Below are positions 55,194-64,000 of a stretch of 64,000 bases of DNA, one piece after another; position 1 is the first letter of the stretch; every line of letters begins with the position of its first letter. Below the pieces are notes generated by a model. It was not told the DNA's origin, made no database searches, and saw nothing but the letters and a program-made list of their open reading frames with translations. The DNA is taken from NCBI GenBank assembly GCA_905147135.1, contig LR990061.1:5928026-5992025 (forward strand), read 5' to 3'. This stretch comes from Blastobasis lacticolella (lineage: Eukaryota; Arthropoda; Insecta; Lepidoptera; Blastobasidae). The translations under genes were made by a program, and so were the position numbers.

Positions 55194-56526
55194 ATAGTAT
55201 TCATCTAACCCCAAAATCCCGTCATAGTTCGTAAAGGCCAATTTCATAATAACTCCGTATAGTTTCGCAATTTCAGACAGCCATCAGATGCTGTCAGCTG
55301 ACATCCGTCGCCTTTCACACGTCAATATTTACCGACGACCGCTTTGAAGCTCCGTCCTCAGCGACCAAAACAAACAAGCTATCGGAATAGCCCCTCTCTC
55401 TATTAGCGTATGGCCAATACGACAAGTATGAAAGGGATAGCCGACAATGAATATAAATTAGGCAAACAAATGTCAAGGCGATATTTTTCAGAAGCCATTA
55501 GCTTCGAGAGAGGTGTCGCGTTTCTAGATTAACAAGATGGGTTTAAATTATATGGGGGTTGTATGTTGCTATTTCCATGGCAGTTATCAGTTCCATAGCT
55601 ACTCGCGGAGAGTCGTATCCCCGATCTCCGATAGTTCGCCGCCATCTTGATTTAATTGAGTATGGACCAATTGCAGCAAGGTACAGCCGGCCAGCCAGAG
55701 CTGCTCCTGGTTGTGCCCTAGCATAATACGGCATAGGAGCCTTTAAGAAACGGGTCTACATCTTTTTTATAGCTCACAACGTAATTGCATCATTTATTTT
55801 ACTGTAGCGTGTCGTCATTAAGGTCAAAGTGTGGCCTAGCAAGTTAGGCCCTAAAAAGGTTGAGGGCACGCACGACCAACTGAAAATCAGAAATCATAAA
55901 ACCTTAATTTTCCGTTAAAATAGCTTACTTTCTTGCAGCATCGCCCAGTACTATCGGTATACCATTAAGTCTTCTTGGAAAATAAACAAAGATGCAATTA
56001 AAATGTAAATTAACTTACCAAGTCGCTACGCTAGTCTGTGAAAGGATCCTGGATTAACTAGAGAGAAACTAAAGGAGCTTCGTCGACGTTTTTAAATAGA
56101 AAACTTTACGTTATAGGATGGCGCAAATGAAATGGAGAATCGCTATTTTTTACTATTAAATAAGACACGAGTTCGAGTAACAAAAATCCAAAAAAGTTAC
56201 CATCCTCACCACCTACATAAGTGGCGGTTAACTACCGTACGCATTCCAGGGACTTCCTGTCACGTACCGCCATTGAATATTGAACTTCCTACCGAGCCGG
56301 TACGACATTCGAGCTTAACTTTTATTAAACGAGCTTATATCTTTCTCATAGCCCACAACATGACCGAATAGCTTTTCACATCCTCCAGTGTGGTCAAAGA
56401 GCTGACTACCTTTTCCTTTAAACCGAAACACATCAATGCAAGTCTTATTATTTGGCGCCAGAAACAGATAAGGTACTCAAGGAACCTCAGTACCATGTAC
56501 CAATAATTATGTCTGACATTTTATAC
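55194..56526. other. Spacer
   Basis: No recognised family. 55600-55740 is mildly GC-rich without an interpretable frame. Confidence 0.35.
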
Positions 56527-56687
56527 AAACCGATGCTCTTACGGTGATGAAAAACATGAGTTAACGCATTCAGGCGACTGAATCTGGTCAGGATCCCCTG
56601 TTAACAGGATCACGCAGGTCAGATAGTCGCTCTACTCTAATGATATGATCTGAAATCCTGGATTATGGTCAATGTGGACCACGAGCC
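56527..56687 (+). repeat. SINE-B body, internally deleted
   Basis: AACCGATGCTCTTACGGTGA, GACTGAATCTGGTCAGGATC and GTTAACAGGATCACGCAGG. Confidence 0.65.
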
Positions 56688-57108
56688 GATAATTAGAAAC
56701 AGATAAATGCGGTGGGACCCATCGCAAAGGATTCCTCAGGCTTGACAGAGTCCTACCTTCGGTGAAATTAGTTAGCAGTTTTCGTGGACAGCTATGCGGT
56801 TCATTATACAAACGCAAATTGGATTGCCAGTCCGATAAAGCCAGCGTAATTAATATTTTTGATAGTCACTTTGTCAGGGAATTGAATGGGGCGCTAACAC
56901 GGCAGCAATTTGGTTGTGTGATACGTAGCGTTTTGTTTGCGGAAATGTGGACAATATGATGGTGTTTATTAGTAATAATGCTTGAGAAATGTTAGTGCTT
57001 TTATTGAATTTTACAAAAGTGAGAGATTTGGAACATTTTTGTAGACTTAAATCTATAACAATCTAGTAGACAACCCAGCTGATGGAAAGCTGTAAAGTTG
57101 ACGCCTAA
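56688..57108. other. Spacer
   Basis: Nothing recognised. Confidence 0.35.
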
Positions 57109-57194
57109 GGCGCTGTCCTATTTGAAAACTCGACCTCAAAAACCGTCCGTCGCACGACCATGTTCATACGACCGTTGCCAATTAGGACAGCGCC
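57109..57194. mobile_element. MITE with GGCGCTGTCCTA ends
   Basis: GGCGCTGTCCTATTTGAAAA at the left and TTGCCAATTAGGACAGCGCC at the right, with CCGTCCGTCGCACGACCATG between. Left flank TAA, right flank TAC, so the duplication has one change. Confidence 0.7.
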
Positions 57195-57294
57195 TACGGG
57201 CCCATTTATATGTCACCTCTTGCAAACAGGATAGCAAACGCGTACATAGTTATTAATAATATTTTATTATTATTTAGGAATGCTAATACTAAAT

Positions 57295-57481
57295 ATTATA
57301 AAAGACAGTCTCACGCCGTGTCTGTGTGTCTATCTGTCTGTTCGCGATAAACTCAAAAACTATCTACTGAACGGATTTTCATTCTGTTTTGTTCACCCAT
57401 AGACAGAGTGATTTATGAGGAAGGTTTAGGTGTATAATTTATTAAGGTTACTATCCATTCAAAGCCGAGACGAGTCGCTAG
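57295..57481 (+). mobile_element. Helitron-like element (short)
   Basis: CAGTCTCACGCCGTGTCTGT, AAACTATCTACTGAACGGAT, ATGAGGAAGGTTTAGGTGTA, GCCGAGACGAGTCGCTAG|T. The left boundary is approximate. Confidence 0.65.
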
Positions 57482-58394
57482 TGTGTTTAAAATATCAGAA
57501 AACCCTTTTTTGCATGCATATTTTGACAGGCAACTACAGAACCCTATCATGTGGCACGACACGCCTTGGCCGGTATATTATTCAGTAATTTTCATTTTCT
57601 TTCATTTCATATTTTAAAATGAACAAATCTTACAATTTTTTTATTAAAATCGTAGGTACAACCTTCACATGGCACCACAGCCCACATAGCCAATGCACCC
57701 TGCTAATCCGGTCACTCGTCGATATTGTCAATTAGGACCAATCAGCGGCCGTCAGGCGGCCAATAACAGGCTATATCGCCGGCTGAATGACCCGTGTAAA
57801 CTAATTAACAAGCTTTATTACCTATCCCCGGGCTATAACGCGGTCAAAATCGTTTAAGCCGTGAAAGGTGGGGAGGTAATCGTGGGCTAAGCTGTTTGGG
57901 TAATGTTTGGCTTTATTTGTAGTTAGGGCACAGATTATTGATACTTAATGTAAGTTGAGGCTTAGACGGAACAGTCTGGGCTGATTGATTGACTGCCGGA
58001 TGATTTTTATAAACGTAAACACGTAAACGTATTGAAAGTGGGTATGGGTGAAACTTGCAGTTCTTAACTTTTTCTATCGTATTAAATGTGCGAGAACTAT
58101 GGTTTATGTTGTATATTTCAGAGTTTATTTATTTAACACTTAATTGTACATCAACAGTATAATATCACAGATTCTGTAAGATTATGACAAGTACAAGGGC
58201 AAGTGAAAGTTTATGTATACATATTAGTTAGGGCTTAAAAATCTTAAAGGTCATTCTTAACGTGTTTAAGAATTTGGTGCAAGCATGTAGCGCAAGGCCC
58301 TCGCACAAGAGCACACCCGGGATATTGACGGCAAGATTATGATTATTATTAGAAGGCTATAAGGTTATATAATACCTAGTATAAGTACTAATAA
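57482..58394. other. Spacer with a GC-balanced patch
   Basis: 57700-57850 is non-repetitive and CCGG/GGCTATA-rich (GGCCGTCAGGCGGCCAATAA). No coding sense. Confidence 0.35.
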
Positions 58395-58590
58395 AGTTCT
58401 CGAGTGGCGACCACGTACCGAAAGACGCAGCGTGGGTAGGCCTCCTACAAGGTGGACCGACGACCTGGTAAGGATCGCAGGTACCAGCTGGATGCGGAAA
58501 GCACAGGACCAGCCTTTGTGGAGATCTCTGGGGGAGGCCTATGCCCAGCAGTGGGCATCTTTTGGCTGATATGATGATGATAAGTACTAA
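58395..58590 (+). pseudogene. RTE-type LINE, C-terminal end and tail
   Basis: The plus strand encodes EWRPRTERRSVGRPPTRWTD, DLVRIAGTSWMRKAQDQPLW and RSLGEAYAQQW, then a stop and TGATATGATGATGA. This is the classic end of insect endonuclease-reverse transcriptase (RTE) proteins. The copy is 5' truncated. Confidence 0.85.
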
Positions 58591-59084
58591 TATAAGACGA
58601 AGAACACTGCTTCATTTATTATTTAAAAAAACGGCCCAATTAGCTTTCATTAATCAATTCGTTAGTCCCTCTGCCTGCGTCTTCTTTAGTTAATTCGATT
58701 ACCTACGAATCAAACACGAATTGACCTAAATTGTGTTAATATTTTGTTAGAAATTGAATTTGTACTTAGATGTCGGAAATATATGTTTTCTCTTTTACGC
58801 TTACGTAGGCCAAATATCATCAAAACTAGCTCAGGTTCTTACCAATTTGATCACAAGTTGTAGTACAACTGTATGACAATTGTATACTACCAACTTACTC
58901 GATAAAGAACTATAGTAGTTTACCCGACGTTTGTATATAAAAAGGTTATTGAATGTCGAAGAAGTGTGAGAGGTTTGTTTGGACCATACGTAATCGACCA
59001 TGTGAGGTTTTCCCTGGAGAGTACAACATGGAGTTCTTCAAGAAAGGGGTAAAAAGGTTTTATCGGGGTCGGCGACTCGTGGCT
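58591..59084. other. Spacer
   Basis: AT-rich; nothing recognised. Confidence 0.35.
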
Positions 59085-59180
59085 GATGCCCCTTATATTG
59101 CAAACGTCTATAGGCTGCGGTGACTGTTTACCATCAGGCAGGCCGTAAGCTTGTTTGCCACCTTAGTGGTATAAAAAAAA
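59085..59180 (+). repeat. Retroposon 3' end with poly-A
   Basis: GCAAACGTCTATAGGCTGCG..CCATCAGGCAGGCCGTAAGC, TTAGTGGTATA and A10; shared with 10955-11040. Confidence 0.65.
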
Positions 59181-60106
59181 ATTAACGATGTGGCCTCTGC
59201 CTACCCCTACGGGAAATGCAAGACGTTGGTATAAAATTAGATATGTATGTATGTAGTTAAGCCGAGACATAAGAGAAACACAAAGTTATAATTACATTAA
59301 TGTTAGTATAAAGTCTAGAGAGGCCCCGTGGATCGTGGAAGTAGCTTGCAATGGGTTCGAGGCGTCGGAACATTGAATGATACTACAAAAACTTGGGTAA
59401 TTTGTGTTTATTCCAGTTCTAACCAGTTCAATCGAGATGATTTTATTTATTTCTTACTTTTAAACCTTCTTCTTGAATCACTATTGTTGAAAACCGCTTT
59501 AAATCCGTTGCGCACTTTAAAAGGTCTAAGCGCAGATACATAGTGGCAGTTATTTTATACTATTTAGAGAAGAAATAAAGCTCGGACGTTCCCTAGCTCA
59601 GACTTCTATCCCTAGCAATTAAAGAAAAACAAATCCACGTGCTAGGTAAGAGACAATAGCGGACCCACGTTTATTTGCGGCAGTTGTTAGCGAAGAAAGT
59701 GCGCAATTTTCACGCAATCCTGCCTTAGTGTCCGGGCGAAGGGTGGCCAGGGTATTTGGCGGGCTGGGACTATTTGGCAATACGGTATGTATAGATAAAT
59801 AATGCATTCTCTGGTCACTTTTAAGTAATTTAACACTTAGCTAAGTTTGTAAGTCTGTAGTTTGCATTTAATATTTGCCAAAATGATACCATGCTAAACT
59901 AAAGTTTATTTATTTATTTAACGTTCATGGACGATGAGGTGCAACGACAGATATAAACTTACACAGCTTTATCTTCCGGTCAACCAGAAATCTTTAAAAA
60001 ATCGAATTGAAGACAATACCATACAGCTAAGAGACTATAATAACGTTGTTAGTCGTTAGAGCGCACCATCTATTATTATTTGAAGAAAGCGAGCCATGAA
60101 AATGGC
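59181..60106. other. Spacer
   Basis: No family recognised. Confidence 0.35.
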
Positions 60107-60385
60107 TCATTGACAGTTTTCGTAAACGCCCTTTCTGTATTTGAACGTAATTCGGAAAGAAGTGCACAAATGCAAATTATACCACGTACTACCCACTTCT
60201 TTCATTCGATCATGTAAGTCTACCGCGAGCGCGCGACGTGGTCGCCCTACCAAGAAGCTGGGGTCTAATTGAATTTGTAGAAATATGGGAGGTTCTTGGC
60301 GATACTTTAGAGTATCGATTGTCAGAGCTGTGTAGGTTTCACTTGCAGTCTGGCACAGCTGCTGCTGGAAACTAGATTCAAACAA
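60107..60385 (-). pseudogene. Possible decayed RTE-type LINE fragment
   Basis: An open frame on the minus strand contains FLVGRPRRALAVDLHDRMKE and VGSTWYN. GRPRxxWxDD..GSTW is the RTE C-terminal pattern, but the Trp and Asp pair is degraded and the rest is unlike it. Weak call. Confidence 0.3.
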
Positions 60386-60536
60386 ACCGAATTTAATACG
60401 TACTTAAATAGAGACATTACATTATAGCTTGTGGCAGTCGATAGTCTCTGCCTACCCTACGTGAATGCATTATAAAATACCTATTATGAATAAAAAAGAT
60501 TATCATCTGGGTGTTAATATCCCGGTTGTGCTCTCG

Positions 60537-60829
60537 CTCACGAGGGCCCGGGGTCCAGGATTTGGCAGATCAGGTAATTACAGTAGAGCGACTGCCATCT
60601 GATCTCCGTGACCCTGCTGCCGGGGGAACCTACCAAATTGGATCATGGTTACAAATGCAGTAGCCTTAATGTGCTGATTTCATCACCATGTTTTTTCTCA
60701 TTGTAAGGGTATCGGTTAGCATTCAACTTTTAACATTCCGAAAACAGTCATTGGTACATGGCCGCAGTGGAATTCTAACCCGGTACCTTTCGCTTAAGAG
60801 TTGGATACCGCAACCACTCGGCTACCGTA
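60537..60829 (-). mobile_element. SINE-B, near full length
   Basis: The reverse complement has head CGGTAGCCGAGTGGTTGCGG..CTCTTAAGCGAAAGGTACCGGGTTAGAATTCC, then CTAACCGATACCCTTAC, the AATTTGGTAGGTTCCCCC body and GGACCCCGGGCCCTCGTGAG. The tRNA-like cloverleaf is recognisable, but the T loop is changed (GGTTAGAATTC), so this is not a tRNA gene. Confidence 0.78.
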
Positions 60830-61142
60830 AAGAGCTAATATCAATGCTTACACCATTTGTTATGTCTAAGAAATAAATTAATATTATTTCAGGTTCATGC
60901 CGCATTGAGCTTTCGCTTGAAACGCATGTGACGTGCTTTGTGTTCAACCCGCGACGCAGAAAGAGGGATGTTATGAGCTTGACATCTGTTCTGTGTCTGC
61001 CTTTGCCAGACATCTGTTGGTATGGCTATGTATGTAGGTAAAGAGTATAGGATAGCATGGCAAAATAGTATTTATTAGGAAATTATTTTATAATAACTCC
61101 CTTTAAGTGAATGCTTTAAAAATATAACTATCTTGTATTACT
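60830..61142. other. Spacer
   Basis: Nothing recognised. Confidence 0.35.
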
Positions 61143-61500
61143 GTCATCATCATCATATCAGCCGGAAGACGCCCACTGCTGGGTATAGGCCTTTCCCAAA
61201 GATCTACACAAAGGCCGGTCTTGTGCCTTTCGCATCGGTCGGTCGGCCCACCTAGTAGGAGGCCTACCCACGCTGTGTCTTCCGTTACGTGGTCGCCACT
61301 CGAGAACTTTCCTGTATCATCGGCCATCTGTTCTGCGAGCTATGTTCTGTCAACTGCCACTTAGGCTTGGCAATCCTTCGGGCTATTTCGGTGACCTTAG
61401 TTCGCATGTGGATCTCCTCATTCCTGATTCGTTCGACTTAGATTGCGCATTGAGACTCCGAGCATAACCCTTTCCATAGCCCATTGGGTGACAGTGAGTT
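61143..61500 (-). pseudogene. RTE-type LINE, C-terminal end, longer copy
   Basis: On the plus strand CATCATCATATCAGCCGGAA, GCCCACTGCTGGGTATAGGC and CACCTAGTAGGAGGCCTACC. The minus strand encodes RRIAKPKWQL, ARRVGRPPxxxTDR-like and ending pieces in shifting frames. It covers more of the C-terminal domain than 58395-58590, with several frameshifts. Confidence 0.75.
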
Positions 61501-62029
61501 TTCTTATATGTATATTATTATTATTAATCATTTATTTCAGACCATACAAATATTATTTTTAACAGTCCATATTATATTGTGTTAGTTAAATTACTGTAGT
61601 AGTATTACTATATAAAAGCTTTAAAAATATAACTAGGTAGGTTACTGGTTAGGTACTGTTCACGAACAAAACTCATAATAAGTATTGAAGATTTCTTGAA
61701 ATATTTAAAATGCCAAGCCAAGCTTTGTTGTTCACTTGTTGAGTTCTCATCTTTTCACCAATTGTTAGCTTTTATTGAAATTGTGTTGTTGTTTACGTGC
61801 ACAATAAAACATAATGGAATGGGCTCAATTATGCCAACAAAAGGTTAAAGTTGAACTATCTTTTGTGTTATACGTGATATTGTACAGTCAGCGTCAGAGT
61901 GTAGTATTAAGTATTCCGCAGCTCAAAGGAACACCCCTTTTCATTTCAGAAAGTATCGGGGTCCTTAGTGGTTATGGTTTTGGTGTAGCGTGCGGTTCCG
62001 GAGTCCCCTGGAGGGTAAGGCTAAACTAG
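61501..62029. other. Spacer
   Basis: 61515-61570 (AATCATTTATTTCAGACCAT) resembles 14955-14985, a repeat edge. Nothing else assigned. Confidence 0.35.
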
Positions 62030-62345
62030 CCTCGAAAAAGTTTAATGTGCTTCACCGGCCAAAACGATGCTTCTCCTCAGGGCAACGCCTGTTGCTGTAT
62101 AAGGCACAGGTTTCATTTGAGTATTGTTCGCATCTTTGGGTCGGCAAAACTGCCGATCTCCTCTGGACTCCGTACAGAAGCGCGCTGTACGAATTGTCGA
62201 TGACCCCATACTAATGGGCAAATTGAAACACTGGTTGACCGAAGGGAAGGGACTTTGGCTCCCTGTGTGTGTTCTACCGGCTGTACAATGGAAAGTGTTC
62301 TGAGGATTTTTGATCTGGTACCCGCAGCAAAATTCTGACCCGGTT
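62030..62345 (+). pseudogene. LINE reverse-transcriptase C-terminal part
   Basis: The plus strand encodes FSSGQRLLLYKAQV, FEYCSHLWVGKTADLL, then after a frameshift KRAVRIVDDPIL and GLCSLCVFYRLYNGKCSEDF-like pieces. LLLYKAQVRPxMEYCSHLW..RRAVRIV is the lepidopteran Jockey/CR1 signature. Two or more frameshifts. Confidence 0.8.
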
Positions 62346-63005
62346 GTTAAATCAAGAACTGATTGTCACTATTTTGAAATGTTATGACCATTCCATTAAA
62401 AGCGACGCTGTCACCGGGTTAGATAGTTTTTTGCACTATATGGGTATTTTTTTCCCGTAGTTAAACTTTTTTCTCTGTGGTATTTTCATGTACTTTACTA
62501 AGGTGTTTTGATGTCAAATTAAATGAGATCTAATATCAAAATACTCTTCGGCTACATTCCCGAGCCGTGGTACAACTGGGATGTTGAACTGGTTGCACCA
62601 TGAAGAAGTTAAAGTACCCATGAGTCCACGAAGACGACTACTAGAAGCCAAAGCGGATTGCCCACGGCTGCCTAGTAAAATAAAAATAAAGATTGTCACA
62701 TTAATTAGCGTAATTGTCACCCACCTGCTTGCTTGGTCCGCTCGCTCCAGAGGCTTTACGGATGAAACCTGCAATATAAAATGTAAATTAAATCCCAGGA
62801 ACAATTTCTCTATGCAGACTAAGCTAGTTGATTAAAGTAGAAGACTTTTCATTTTATTGCTGAGTGTGAGACTTTAGGTCGCGATATGAATTTTATAAGA
62901 TAATAAGGTTAAAACATAAATAAATCACGACTTACAGTTCTTTATTTCATTTATTTATTCAAATATCCAATTTTTGATATAAGATCGAATGTAATTATTA
63001 AGGAA
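62346..63005. other. Spacer
   Basis: 62375-62440 (AAAGCGACGCTGTCACCGGG..TAGTTTTTTGCACTAT) is the right end of the AGTGCCACAAAC MITE. Otherwise unrecognised. Confidence 0.4.
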
Positions 63006-63008
63006 TAA

Positions 63009-63208
63009 AGGCCTTGCCACATACAAAGCTCGGCGCGAGCGCGGCGCGTTATTTGCTAGGCAACCATCGCGCGGCGCGATAGTTGCTAGGCAACCATCGC
63101 GCCGCGCGATGGTTGCCTAGCAAATAACGCGCCGCGCGATGGTTGCCTAGCAAATATCGCACCGCGCTCACGCCGCGCTCGCGCCGAGCTTTGTATGTGG
63201 CAAGGCCT
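63009..63208. mobile_element. GC-rich palindromic MITE with TAA duplication
   Basis: 200 bp, inverted ends AGGCCTTGCCACATACAAAG..CTCGGCGCGAGCGC and inverse, flanked by TAA (63006-63008 and 63209-63211). The centre alternates GCGCGGCGCGAT with GGTTGCCTAGCAAAT and its inverse, making a nearly complete fold-back. CpG-dense in an AT-rich surround. Confidence 0.9.
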
Positions 63209-63689
63209 TAAGTGATTAAAATGTTCCTATTAGAAATTGAAAAAAAAACAGGGAAAAGATAATTCGTGCTAAATCAGTAGATAAATAGTACATAAATGAA
63301 CTTAAAACATGATGTGCCTACATCCAAGGCCAAATCACAGTCTCTTACTCTATCGTCGATAATCAAGCTTAAACGATTAAAACGGAAACTTTTATAAAGG
63401 TTTCTTTGAAAAAGATCAAGTTTTAAATTGCTCGAGCACTGAATAGGGTAATAAATTGCAGTTTCTAATAGAGCACTGGAACTTGTGAAGTTGATCGGTT
63501 TTAATCACGTGGATGACTGAATTCTGGTGACGAATTTATATACGAAGGAGGCTGGATGATTTACGCTAATATTGCTGTTCGTACCTACTGGCACGTATTT
63601 CAATCATAAGTCATTACGACTTATAACGCAAGGAAGCTTTTATCTGGGATCCTAGCGGTCAATTCAATCTGCCAGGGTCTGTTTTGAAA
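63209..63689. other. Spacer
   Basis: Nothing recognised. Confidence 0.35.
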
Positions 63690-63838
63690 GAAAATAAATA
63701 AATAAATAAACAATCGTGGACAAATTCACACAGCGCCATCTAGCCCCAAAGTAAGCAAAGCTTGTGTTATGAGTGCTAGATAACTGATAAACTACTTATA
63801 TACTTTTTAAATACATACTTATTATATATACATCTATT
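63690..63838 (-). mobile_element. SINE-A, 3' part
   Basis: ATTT-type tail, CGTGGACAAATTCACACAGC, CCAAAGTAAGCAAAGC, GATAACTGATAAACTAC and AAATACATACTTATTATA. It stops before the AGAACACCC block and tRNA head. Confidence 0.8.
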
Positions 63839-64000
63839 ACACCGCGACACAATAACAGTTACATAATTTACCAAACAAACATTACTAATTAAGATATTGA
63901 AACAATGAATAGCCTCCCATGCCACTGTCGGTGCCGCAGCGGACAGCATAAATGGTACCCACTCTGCATGTGCTGTGAGGCGCAAGAAGCGACTCACGGC
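63839..64000. other. Window edge, unrecognised
   Basis: Short GC-balanced segment; no assignment. Confidence 0.3.

Overview
The window looks like a stretch of a moth or butterfly (Lepidoptera) nuclear genome. It is AT-rich and intron-dominated, with one recognisable spliced insect gene. It is packed with transposable-element families typical of Lepidoptera: tRNA-headed SINEs, RTE-type LINE 3' ends ending in CATCAT runs, nonautonomous Helitron-like elements ending in CTAGT, palindromic MITEs and hAT-type nonautonomous elements. The species cannot be fixed from the sequence.

Left part (1-13162): the 5' coding half of an atypical soluble guanylyl cyclase, Gyc88E-like, lies on the minus strand. 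Four coding exons (12990-13162, 10042-10323, 9123-9328, 1003-1126) join in frame into the first 260 residues. These cover the complete heme-binding H-NOX domain, including the proximal His104 and the YxSxR motif, and the start of the HNOBA/PAS domain. The rest of the gene (end of HNOBA, coiled coil, cyclase domain) must lie to the left of the window. Three intact-looking tRNA genes (Ala-AGC, Ala-CGC, Ile-AAT) sit inside its introns. The 8-kb intron 3 carries two inverted copies of a hAT-type element that contains a captured LINE fragment, plus SINEs, MITEs and a local duplication.

Middle and right parts (13163-64000): I find no other gene that I can name. About 50 kb is made of repeats and repeat remnants separated by unrecognised, mostly AT-rich DNA. 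Part of this may be the 5' UTR or promoter territory of the cyclase gene, because coding exon 1 begins at a splice acceptor and needs an upstream noncoding exon. The most striking objects are a Helitron-like element containing about 62 copies of an 11-bp minisatellite (22615-23461) and a 200-bp GC-rich palindromic MITE with a TAA target duplication (63009-63208). Others are a frameshifted LINE with its FADD reverse-transcriptase motif (29541-30932), several hairpin-forming SINE derivatives, and an unidentified exon-like ORF at 47031-47291.

The repeats were grouped by eye: SINE-A (head GACGACCTGAGTGG), SINE-B (body with GGTCAGGTTCCCCTGG), repeat C (CATCATCACAGCCC to the CGGCC end), repeat D (CCATCAGGTGGCCCGCTTGC then poly-A), and several LINE, Helitron and MITE families. 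Boundaries given without a target duplication are approximate.
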